In this document: positions 13,485 through 21,018 of the stretch, one piece after another
Layout of the letters: each line of letters opens with the position of its first letter
How positions within the stretch are numbered: the first letter of the stretch is position 1
From: Deltaproteobacteria bacterium
Lineage (GTDB): Bacteria > Myxococcota > B64-G9
Assembly: GCA_016935365.1 (NCBI GenBank)
Contig: JAFGRB010000194.1
Location: 1-36,717, forward strand
Direction: 5' to 3'
Length of the DNA: 36,717 nt
The notes under the pieces: generated by a model
What the model was told of the DNA's origin: nothing
Seen by the model: only the letters and a program-made list of their open reading frames with translations
Databases searched by the model: none
Position numbers and translations under genes: made by a program

Positions 13485-16400
13485 CTACAGGCCACCGCCG
13501 ATGATCGTGTTACCGTCGGTGCGGTAGACCCGCTGCGGATCGAGGGCGATGACCGTGCCCGGAGGCAGCTCGGGCATGGCCGCGTGCAGGTCGATGGCCG
13601 GGAGCGGGATGCTGGCCAGCTGCCCGCCGTTGAGTGCCTCCATCAGCGCATCGACCAGCAGATCATCGAAGCCGGTCCCGATGAGATCCACGAGCCCGAC
13701 CAGGTCGTCCTGGACCACCTCGAGCTCGGTGTCGATCTGCTCGAAGCCGGTCAGCACGATCGCGATCTCGCCGTCGGCCAGGGCCAGCTCGAGCCCCATC
13801 GTGGCCGTGGCCCACACGACGAGGTCGATCGGCATGCCCTGGAAGCGGAACGAGACCCCGAGGCGCAGATCGCCCAGGAAAATGCGCAGCGCTCCGTCCG
13901 CATAGCAGTCTCCGGCGGTCGGGGCCAGCATGCCGCTCAGGGCGAGCGTGAGGTCCTCGATGCCGTAGGCGGACAGGTCGATGTCTCCGAGCAGCTCGGG
14001 CGGGATCGGGAAGTCCAGCAGGCCGCCGTACCAGGCCGCGTGGAAGAGCGCGTTCAGGGTGTCGTCGGCCAGCACGAGCTCGAAGGAGTCCGCCCCCGGC
14101 ACGACCAGCACCTGGCTGCCCGCCCCGCAGCCCGAGCGCAAGGGGAAGCCCAGGTTGTCGTACGAGGGCGGGCCGCTGGCCAGGGCCGTGGCGCGCAGGC
14201 CGATGCTGCCGCCGGCCGGGTCGAAGTCGGTGAAGGCGAAGTCGGTCGAGAGCTGGATCGGGATCGTGTCTCCCGATCCGTCCAGGCGGGGAAGCTCGAA
14301 GCTCTCGTCGAAGGCCAGCGCGCTCAGGGCATCCTGCAGCATGGGCGCGAGCTGGCCCGTGAGCTGGTCGTTGAGCTCGTCCTCCAGATCGGAGACGAGC
14401 GAATCGCGGATGAAGGACTCGACGACGCTCAACAGGATGTCGGTCCACCAGTAATCGGACCAGACATCGAGCCCGCTGATGCTCGTGCTCGGGCTGGCCA
14501 CCGTCACCGCCAGGCTGTGATCCGCGTTCACCGCGAGCAGCACGTTGGCGGTCACGGTCACCGAGTTCATGCTCACGCCGCCGGTGCTGTCGCCGCCTGT
14601 CCACCAGCAATCGCAGAAGATGCCGCTGCAGGGGCAGTCGAAGACCAGATCGCCCTCGATGCCGGTGAAGGCGGCCCGCACCCGCATGCCGCCGCTGATG
14701 GCGGTCAATGACGCGGTCGCGTTCGACTTGCGGAGCGAGGTCAGGTAGATGTTGTAGCCGGCCTCCTGGGCGATCGGATCGGACGGATCGACGAAGCTGC
14801 CCAGGTCCAGGTCGTCGAGCACCATCTCGAAGATGGTGGCCAGATCGTCCGGCGGCTGCTCGCGCACCGAGTCGTCCAGGACCTCCTGGCTGAGCCAGAT
14901 GCCGATTCCGCGGGGGACCATGTCCGGAGGGGACTCCTCCGGATCGGGGCGCCGGAAGCTGTTGGAGAAGAGGAAGGCCTGGACCCGGCGGCGGGTCGAG
15001 CCGAAGCTGTCGGTCGCCTCGAGCACGAGCTCGTTGCCGCCCACCCGCGCGGAAACCGGGTGGCTGAACATGCCGATCGCGTCCGTGGATACCAGCTCGC
15101 CGTCGATGCGCAGCTCCTCGATCGGCCCGGCGCCGCTGAGCACCCGCCCGCGGACCGTGATCACGGGGTTGGATAGATCGCCCTGCAGGGTGGCGCCGCG
15201 GGGCGGGTAGACGCCCATGAAGTGGGGGAAGCAGTGATTGCGGGCCATCAGGTCGTTGCGGCAGCCGCGGACCGGGTGGCAGGAGTCGGTCGTGCAGTCG
15301 TTGCCGTCGTCGCACAGCACCGCGGTCGCGTCGAGCCCGAGACAGGTGCCGGCCGCGTCGCCCAGGCAGTGGTCGTTCTGCGTGCAGACGTCGCCGTCGT
15401 CGCAGGCGCCCGTCAGGCCCGTGCCATCATGGGTGCAGCCCGAGGCGGGATCGCAGCCGTCGGCCGTGCAGGGGTTGCCGTCGTCGCAGTCGCGCGCCTG
15501 ACCGCCGGCGCAGCTGCCCGCCTCGTCGCCCTGGCAGCGCTCGCCCTGCGTGCAGGCATCCCCGTCGTCGCAGGCGGACAGGATATCCGTGCCGTCGTGC
15601 ACGCAGCCCAGGCGGGCGTCGCAGGTGTCGACGGTGCAGACATTGCCGTCGTCGCAGGCGCGCGGGTCGTCGAAGGTGCCGGCGCAGGTGCCGGCCGCGT
15701 CGCCGCGGCAGGTGTCGTCGTGGGTGCAGACGTTGAAGTCGTCGCAGGCGATGGTCACGCCGGTGCCGTCGTGGACGCAGCCGTGGCCCGGCTGGCACGC
15801 GTCGAGCGTGCAGGGCTTGCCGTCGTCGCAGTCGGTCGGCTCCGCGCCCAGGCAGGTGCCGGCCGCGTCGCCCTGGCAGGCGTCGCCGGACGTGCACGGC
15901 TCGCCGTCGTCGCAGCCGTCCAGCACGCCCGTGCCGTCGTGGAGGCAGCCGAGCAGCGCATCGCAGGCGTCGGCCGTGCAGGGGTTGTCGTCGTCGCAGT
16001 CGGCCGAGACGTCCGTGCCCGCGCAGGTGCCAGCGCGATCTCCGAGGCAGAAGTCCTGCTCGGTGCAGGCGTCGCCGTCGTCGCAGGCCAGATGGACTCC
16101 GCGGCCGTCGTTCACGCAGCCCGTGTCTGGATCGCAGCTGTCGGCAGTACACGCGTTGCCGTCGTCGCAGTCGGCCGAGATGTCCGTGCCCGCGCAGGTG
16201 CCCAGCAGGTCGCCCTGGCAGATGTCGAGCGCGGTGCAGGCGTTGCCGTCATCGCAGTCCAGCTGCACGCCCGTGCCGTCGTGCACGCAGCCCGTGGCGG
16301 GATCGCAGCTGTCGGCGGTGCAGTCGTTGCCGTCGTCGCACTCGACCGCGGCGTCGATCTGGAAGATGCGGCAGGTCCGGTCCGGGTTGCACCGCTCCCA

Positions 16401-16532
16401 GGTGCAGGCGTTGCCGTCGTCGCAGTCGGCGTCCTGCCTGCACTCGTCATGGCCGGCGGGCGCCGAATCCCCGCAGCCGGCCAGGAACGAGAAGAGAACG
16501 ACGACCAGAGCAGACCCGGTATGTGCGCGCAT
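13485..16532 (-). CDS. Giant Cys-rich repeat lipoprotein with TULIP-like C-terminal region
   Basis: 1,015 residues. Lipoprotein signal MRAHTGSALVVVLFSFLAGC. Then about 14 Cys-rich units of 26-30 residues (roughly 28-430), alternating between type A, CDDGNxCTADxCDPxxGCxHDGTG, and type B, CDDGxxCTxxxxCxGDxAGTCxG. They match the Dictyostelium (slime-mold) repeat consensus. An Ig-like strand domain follows (about 430-515), then about 500 residues of BPI/TULIP-like sequence, including LSVVESFIRDSLVSDLEDEL and DDTLNALFHAAWYGGLL. The ATG at 16532 is preferred over a GTG at 16550 because AGGAGG lies 6 nt before it. It is 24 bp upstream of the 751-residue gene, so the three Cys-rich genes form one operon. 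Likely outer-membrane-anchored, surface-exposed. Confidence 0.83.
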   Translation of the reverse strand: MRAHTGSALVVVLFSFLAGCGDSAPAGHDECRQDADCDDGNACTWERCNPDRTCRIFQIDAAVECDDGNDCTADSCDPATGCVHDGTGVQLDCDDGNACTALDICQGDLLGTCAGTDISADCDDGNACTADSCDPDTGCVNDGRGVHLACDDGDACTEQDFCLGDRAGTCAGTDVSADCDDDNPCTADACDALLGCLHDGTGVLDGCDDGEPCTSGDACQGDAAGTCLGAEPTDCDDGKPCTLDACQPGHGCVHDGTGVTIACDDFNVCTHDDTCRGDAAGTCAGTFDDPRACDDGNVCTVDTCDARLGCVHDGTDILSACDDGDACTQGERCQGDEAGSCAGGQARDCDDGNPCTADGCDPASGCTHDGTGLTGACDDGDVCTQNDHCLGDAAGTCLGLDATAVLCDDGNDCTTDSCHPVRGCRNDLMARNHCFPHFMGVYPPRGATLQGDLSNPVITVRGRVLSGAGPIEELRIDGELVSTDAIGMFSHPVSARVGGNELVLEATDSFGSTRRRVQAFLFSNSFRRPDPEESPPDMVPRGIGIWLSQEVLDDSVREQPPDDLATIFEMVLDDLDLGSFVDPSDPIAQEAGYNIYLTSLRKSNATASLTAISGGMRVRAAFTGIEGDLVFDCPCSGIFCDCWWTGGDSTGGVSMNSVTVTANVLLAVNADHSLAVTVASPSTSISGLDVWSDYWWTDILLSVVESFIRDSLVSDLEDELNDQLTGQLAPMLQDALSALAFDESFELPRLDGSGDTIPIQLSTDFAFTDFDPAGGSIGLRATALASGPPSYDNLGFPLRSGCGAGSQVLVVPGADSFELVLADDTLNALFHAAWYGGLLDFPIPPELLGDIDLSAYGIEDLTLALSGMLAPTAGDCYADGALRIFLGDLRLGVSFRFQGMPIDLVVWATATMGLELALADGEIAIVLTGFEQIDTELEVVQDDLVGLVDLIGTGFDDLLVDALMEALNGGQLASIPLPAIDLHAAMPELPPGTVIALDPQRVYRTDGNTIIGGGL

Positions 16533-16559
16533 GGCAATCCTCCTCGGCACTCACGGTCG

Positions 16560-16565
16560 ATTCTA
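16560..16565 (-). promoter_or_regulatory. Possible -10 element for the Cys-rich lipoprotein operon
   Basis: On the minus strand TAGAAT (5 of 6 to TATAAT) lies about 28 nt before the start of the 1,015-residue gene. No good -35 hexamer is visible at 16-18 bp, so this is weak. The T-rich stretch upstream is the terminator tail of the preceding operon. Confidence 0.3.
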
Positions 16566-16580
16566 GCCTGCAAAGGCGGA

Positions 16581-16614
16581 AAATAGAAAGGCCGGGCGTC
16601 CCGGCGTCCCGGCC
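16581..16614 (-). terminator. Intrinsic terminator of the algD operon
   Basis: Read on the minus strand, a perfect 7-bp stem GGCCGGG...CCCGGCC (16614-16608 / 16596-16590, 11-nt loop) is followed directly by TTTCTATTTT. It begins 13 bp after the algD stop. This is the best intrinsic terminator in the window. Confidence 0.78.
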
Positions 16615-16626
16615 CGGAAGGTCCGC

Positions 16627-17937
16627 CTACCAGCAGAGGCCGGTGATCTCGGCCGCGAGCTCGCCGGGGTCCTGGATGGCGTGCACGAGGTCGAGCACGC
16701 GCTTGCCGGCCGGCAGCTTGCGGCACAGCTCGAGCATGTCCGCGTCCGCGTGGCTCAGGACGAAGAGCTCCGCGTCCGCCAGATCGGCCGGGTCGGCGCG
16801 CAGGTGATCCGAGAGGTGGCCGAGCCGCTGCTCGACGAAGCGTCGATTGGAGCCCACCAGCCGCTCCGGGTCGACGCCGGGATCGTAGACCTTCACCCGG
16901 ATGCCCTTGCCGAGGCAGAACTCCACCAGGGCCACCGAAGGCGAGCGGCGCAGATCGTCGGTGCCGGGCTTGAAGCTCAGGCCCAGGAAGGCCACCCGCC
17001 GGCAACCGCTCGCTGCGATCCGCTCGCAGGCCAGCTCGATCTGGCGGCGGTTCGAGCGCGGCAAGCCCTCGATCATCGGCAGATCGACGCTCCGGGTGCG
17101 GGCCAGGTGGCGCACCGCGCCCAGGTCCTTGGGCAGGCAGGAGCCGCCGAAGGCGAAGCCGGGCCTCAGGTAGGCTGCCGATACGTTCAGGCGCTCGTCG
17201 CGGACGAAGAGATCCATGATCGCGTGGGGGTCCGCGCCCAGCGCGCTGCACAGCCGGCCGACCTCGTTTCCGAAGCAGACCTTGGCCGCGTGCCAGGCGT
17301 TGCAGATCAGCTTGTAGACCTCCGCCTCGGCGATGCCGCACAGCACGAAGGGCGCCGAGACGAAGGCGTAGAGCTCGCGGATCGGCGCCGCGCTCGACGG
17401 CTCGTCGAGACCGACCAGGGTGAAGGGCGGATGCCCGAAGTCGCTCACGGCCGAGCCTTCGCGGAGGAACTCCGGATTGACCCCGACGAAGAAGCGCGTG
17501 GGGTCGCCGCAGGCGTCGGCCAGCCGACGGGCGCAGCGGGCCGCCGTGCCCGGCATGACCGTCGAGCGGATCAGCACCCCGTGGCGGCCGGTCCCCGACC
17601 CGTCTCGCAGCGCCTGTCCGATCTGCGCGCAGACCGCCTCGACGGAAGCGCAGTCCAGCGATCCGTCGTCGAGCGCCGGCGTGCCGGTGCAGATGAAGCT
17701 GAGCTGGCTGCCGGATACCGCCTCGGCCGGGTCGAGGCTGGCCCGCAGCAAGCCGGCGTCCGCGCCAGACCGGATGCGCGCGGCCAGGCCGGGCTCGCTC
17801 ACTGGGCACTGGCCTCTTCCGAGCCCCTCGACGCGATCGGCCTGGACATCGACGCCGATCACCTCGTGCCCGGCCGCGGTCAGGCAGCCGGCCATGACCG
17901 AGCCCACATAGCCCAGGCCGAAGACGCCGACTCTCAT
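16627..17937 (-). CDS. algD: GDP-mannose 6-dehydrogenase (AlgD-like)
   Basis: 436 residues, the same length as Pseudomonas AlgD. Oxidises GDP-mannose to GDP-mannuronate with 2 NAD+. Rossmann motif GLGYVGSV (7-14); SFICTGTP; STVMPGT; NPEFLREGS; CNAWHAAKV (212-220); catalytic Cys267 in GFAFGGSCLPKD; LGLSFKPGTDDLRRSP; C-terminal ITGLCW. The GFAFGGSCLPKD and CNxWHAAKV motifs resemble AlgD more than UDP-glucose dehydrogenase (Ugd), which usually reads GxGFGGSCFPKD. Second gene of an operon, overlapping the epimerase by ATGA, followed by an intrinsic terminator. No alginate polymerase is in the window, so the product (a uronic-acid exopolysaccharide or lipopolysaccharide sugar) is unknown. Ugd specificity cannot be excluded. 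Confidence 0.88.
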   Translation of the reverse strand: MRVGVFGLGYVGSVMAGCLTAAGHEVIGVDVQADRVEGLGRGQCPVSEPGLAARIRSGADAGLLRASLDPAEAVSGSQLSFICTGTPALDDGSLDCASVEAVCAQIGQALRDGSGTGRHGVLIRSTVMPGTAARCARRLADACGDPTRFFVGVNPEFLREGSAVSDFGHPPFTLVGLDEPSSAAPIRELYAFVSAPFVLCGIAEAEVYKLICNAWHAAKVCFGNEVGRLCSALGADPHAIMDLFVRDERLNVSAAYLRPGFAFGGSCLPKDLGAVRHLARTRSVDLPMIEGLPRSNRRQIELACERIAASGCRRVAFLGLSFKPGTDDLRRSPSVALVEFCLGKGIRVKVYDPGVDPERLVGSNRRFVEQRLGHLSDHLRADPADLADAELFVLSHADADMLELCRKLPAGKRVLDLVHAIQDPGELAAEITGLCW

Positions 17938-18950
17938 CCCGGATCTCCCAGCGGGCTCTCCAGCCAGGCAGCCGGCAGGTTCTTGCGGATCTCGATCGCC
18001 TCGAAGGGCGCGCTGGAGCGAACGCCCGCTTCGTTGGCCCAGGCGGCCATGCGCGCGAGGCCGTCCTCGATCGAGGTGCTCGCGGCGCCGGGAAAGACGC
18101 TCCGGAATCGGCTGTGGTCCGACCAGGCCCGGTAGACCTCGTTGCGCGCCTCGACGTGGCGCAGCTCGCCGTGCAGGCCCATGGCCTGCATGACGCGCTC
18201 GGCGAGCTCGTTGACCGAGTAGACCGCATCGGCGCCCGCGTTGAAGATCCGGTTGCGGGCTCGGTCCAGCTCCGCCGAGCGCGCCATGGCCGGGATCACG
18301 TCGTCGACGTAGGTGAAGGCGCGCTGCTGGTCACCGTCTCCGAAGATGATCAGCTCCTCGCCCCGCATCAGGCGGTTCATGAAGATGCCGACCACGTTCC
18401 GGTAGCGATCGCCCAGGTTCTGGCGCGGTCCGTAGACGTTGTGCGGCCGGAAGATCACGTAGTCCAGGCCGAACATGGCCCGGCTGGCCTCGAGCTCCTG
18501 CTCCACGGCCAGCTTGGCGATGCCGTAGGAGTCCTCGGGGCGGGGGAGCATGTCCTCGCGCATGGGCAGCTGGCCGGCGCCGTAGACGGCGATCGAGGAG
18601 GTGAAGACGAAGCAGCGCACGCCGGTGTTGACCGCGGCGTTGATGAGGTTCACCGAGCCGATCAAGTTGTTCGTGTGGTTGAATCGCTTGATGAAGTGGC
18701 TCAGGCCCTCGGCGGCGTAGGCCGCCAGGTGGTAGACGAAGTCGAAGCGCTCGGAGGCGAACAGCCTGTCGACGAGATCGTGATCGACGATCGATCCCTC
18801 GACGAGGCGGGCTTCGGGGTGCACGTTGTCGGCGAAACCGCCAGACAGGTCGTCGAGCACCACGACCTCGGCGCCCATCTCCTCGATCAAGTAATCGGCC
18901 AGGTGCGAGCCCAGGAAGCCCGCTCCCCCTGTCACCAGCGCCTTGGCCAT
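17934..18950 (-). CDS. NAD-dependent nucleotide-sugar epimerase/dehydratase (extended SDR)
   Basis: 338 residues. Extended short-chain dehydrogenase. NAD-binding GGAGFLGSH (8-16), FTSSIAVYG with the catalytic Ser/Thr, the SYGIAKL motif giving the YxxxK pair, then FRPHNVYGPRQN and RAFTYVDDV typical of the GalE/WcaG group. It probably epimerises or dehydrates a nucleotide sugar; coupled to algD, so possibly at C4 or C5 of the uronate (inference). The ATG at 18950 is chosen because AAAGGAG lies 7 nt before it; an in-frame upstream Met would put it in the divergent promoter region. It lies divergent from the MopE lipoprotein across 145 bp. Confidence 0.88.
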   Translation of the reverse strand: MAKALVTGGAGFLGSHLADYLIEEMGAEVVVLDDLSGGFADNVHPEARLVEGSIVDHDLVDRLFASERFDFVYHLAAYAAEGLSHFIKRFNHTNNLIGSVNLINAAVNTGVRCFVFTSSIAVYGAGQLPMREDMLPRPEDSYGIAKLAVEQELEASRAMFGLDYVIFRPHNVYGPRQNLGDRYRNVVGIFMNRLMRGEELIIFGDGDQQRAFTYVDDVIPAMARSAELDRARNRIFNAGADAVYSVNELAERVMQAMGLHGELRHVEARNEVYRAWSDHSRFRSVFPGAASTSIEDGLARMAAWANEAGVRSSAPFEAIEIRKNLPAAWLESPLGDPG

Positions 18951-18978
18951 GGGATCTCCTTTCGCGCCGGGCGGATGC

Positions 18979-19006
18979 ATTCTACTCGAGCTGGGGACGG
19001 ATGCAA
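18979..19006 (-). promoter_or_regulatory. Promoter of the epimerase-algD operon
   Basis: On the minus strand TTGCAT (19006-19001) and TAGAAT (18984-18979) are 16 bp apart. TAGAAT matches -10 at 5/6; the -35 is weak (3/6). Predicted leader is about 22 nt. The divergent gene's candidate -10 is TAGTAT at 19059-19064, without a clear -35. Confidence 0.42.
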
Positions 19007-19095
19007 GCCCGGCTGTCGCGGTTTGCGTTTTTGGCTTCTGTTTTTTGCCGTTCGGGGCTAGTATCGGGCGTCAAGCCGAACACAGGAGGAAGACC

Positions 19096-21018
19096 ATGCG
19101 CGGTATTCGAGTGATCCTGCACGTGATTCTGTCTCTCGGGCTCTGCCTGTTCCTCGCCTGCAGCAGCGACACCAGCGAGCCGACCTGCGACGAGGACGGG
19201 GACGGCTACGATGCGGATACCGAGGAGTGCGGGGGCGTGGACTGCGACGACGGCGACGCCAGCATCCATCCGAACGCCGACGAGATCTGCGGCGACGGCG
19301 TGGATCAGGACTGCAGCGGCTCGGACCTGCAGTGCAACTGCGAGGACGCGGACGAGGATGGCTACCTGGATGCCGACTGCGGCGGAGACGACTGCGACGA
19401 CGGCGACGCGGAGACGTACCCCGGAGCGGACGAGGTCTGTGACAGCGCCGACAACGACTGCAACGGCACGGTCGACGACATGGGCGATCAGACCTGCGGC
19501 GTGGGGGTGTGCGAGAACACCGTCGTGGTCTGCGCCAACGGACGGCTCCAGGAGTGCACGCCGCTCGAGCCGACCGAGGTGCACGAGGGCAGCTGCGACG
19601 ACGGGCTGGACAACGACTGCGACGATTTGACCGATGACGCGGATCCCGATTGCAACGGCTGCGCCGATCGGGACGGCGACGGGTACCTGGACCAGGCCTG
19701 CGGCGGCACCGACTGCGATGACACCGACGAGGACGTCAACCCGGACGCCGAGGAGATCTGCAACAACCAGACCGACGACGACTGCAATCCGGACACGCCC
19801 GACATCTTCGATGGCGATTCCGACGGCGAGGACTGCGACACGGACTGCAACGACGACAACGCGGCCATCTTCCACGACCAGACCGAGGACTGCGACAACG
19901 ACGTCGACGACGACTGCGACGACGACGTCGACTGCGACGACCTGGATTGCGAGGAAGACGACGCCTGCCTGCTGTGCGGCAACGGGGACATCGACCCGGA
20001 CGAGGAATGCGACGACGGCAACGACTGCAAGTACGACGGCTGCTCTGGCTGCAGGCTGGAGCCGTCCGCGGTCGCCATCTCGTTCCGGCTCGACGACAAC
20101 GCGGGCTACGACCTCGACAACCTCGACGGCGACAACAACATCCACACCGGCGTGGACAACGTCTTCGGCTCGAGCGGCGTCTTCAACACCTTGCTCAACA
20201 TGCAGCTCGGCGACAGCATCGACGGCGGCTACTTGATCCAGCTGATCACGATCGGGGATCTGGACAACGTGCCCTGGGACGGCACCGGCACGCCGGGCTT
20301 CGAGGAGGACGAGGAGATCGTGGTCTCGCTCTACCCCGGCGTGGACCCGGCCTGCCCGCCGCGCCGCGATCCGGTCCCCTGGGTGAACGAGGCCAATGCG
20401 CCCTGGGAGTTCTACTCCAACCTGGACTACTTCGACGGCTGCTACCCGTCGATCCTGATCACCGAGGTGGACGATCCCTTCAACGGCATCCACCCTGCGA
20501 ACAACCACCCCCGCGAGCCGGAAGCGCCCTTCGTCCATGCTCACCGGGAGGTCTTCCAGGTCGACACGGGCTATCTGGGCCTGCTGGACATCTACAACGC
20601 ATACATGCAGGCGACGGTCGAGAACAACGGCACGATCATGACCGCGCTGACGAACGGCAACATCGGCGGGAAGATACCGGTCGACTTCATCTACCGGATC
20701 GATCTGACCGACAACTTCGGAGACGACTGCCCGACGGCCCTGCACGCCGTGCTGGGTTACGTGGGCAACATGGACCAGGACCTGGAGGGCAACGGGACGG
20801 TCGACGTGATCAACTTCCAGTCCGATTCCTCGGTGCCGTGCATGTTCGGGCCGGTGATCATCGAGTCTTGCGTGGACGACGAGACGGGCACCGTCATCCA
20901 GGGCGAGGACTGCTTCCTGGATCCCAGCATCGGCGACGGCTACAGCTCGGGCTTCGAGGTCGAGGCGGTCTACGCGAGCGTCTCCGACCAGGTCTCGGGT
21001 CGATCCTACTGCCCATGA
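19096..21018 (+). CDS. MopE-repeat Cys/Asp-rich lipoprotein
   Basis: 640 residues. The lipobox signal MRGIRVILHVILSLGLCLFLAC is followed by several Asp/Cys-rich repeats (about 30-330) of the MopE / putative metal-binding type: DxDGDGYxxxxxCGGxDCDD...PxAxExCD...DNDC. Similar repeats are common in myxobacterial surface proteins, and MopE binds copper. The C-terminal 300 residues are an unrecognised beta-rich secreted domain (SFRLDDNAGYDLDN...). SD AGGAGGA lies 5 nt before the ATG. The stop overlaps the next gene by ATGA, so the two are coupled. Divergent from the epimerase gene. Confidence 0.85.
   Translation: MRGIRVILHVILSLGLCLFLACSSDTSEPTCDEDGDGYDADTEECGGVDCDDGDASIHPNADEICGDGVDQDCSGSDLQCNCEDADEDGYLDADCGGDDCDDGDAETYPGADEVCDSADNDCNGTVDDMGDQTCGVGVCENTVVVCANGRLQECTPLEPTEVHEGSCDDGLDNDCDDLTDDADPDCNGCADRDGDGYLDQACGGTDCDDTDEDVNPDAEEICNNQTDDDCNPDTPDIFDGDSDGEDCDTDCNDDNAAIFHDQTEDCDNDVDDDCDDDVDCDDLDCEEDDACLLCGNGDIDPDEECDDGNDCKYDGCSGCRLEPSAVAISFRLDDNAGYDLDNLDGDNNIHTGVDNVFGSSGVFNTLLNMQLGDSIDGGYLIQLITIGDLDNVPWDGTGTPGFEEDEEIVVSLYPGVDPACPPRRDPVPWVNEANAPWEFYSNLDYFDGCYPSILITEVDDPFNGIHPANNHPREPEAPFVHAHREVFQVDTGYLGLLDIYNAYMQATVENNGTIMTALTNGNIGGKIPVDFIYRIDLTDNFGDDCPTALHAVLGYVGNMDQDLEGNGTVDVINFQSDSSVPCMFGPVIIESCVDDETGTVIQGEDCFLDPSIGDGYSSGFEVEAVYASVSDQVSGRSYCP

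Noticed and set aside
11931..14711. 926-residue plus-strand frame opposite the two TULIP-like genes
   Set aside because: It crosses a gene boundary, has no ribosome site, and its composition is that of antisense high-GC DNA.
13663..15315. Other minus-strand frames in the 1,015-residue gene (550 residues and more)
   Set aside because: Arg/Gly/Pro-rich frame-shadow with no domain; the main frame has the signal peptide, ribosome site and ordered Cys repeats.
19031..19048. TTGGC...TTGCC before the MopE lipoprotein as a sigma54 promoter
   Set aside because: Spacing between GG and GC is 12 bp rather than 10, which sigma54 does not tolerate.
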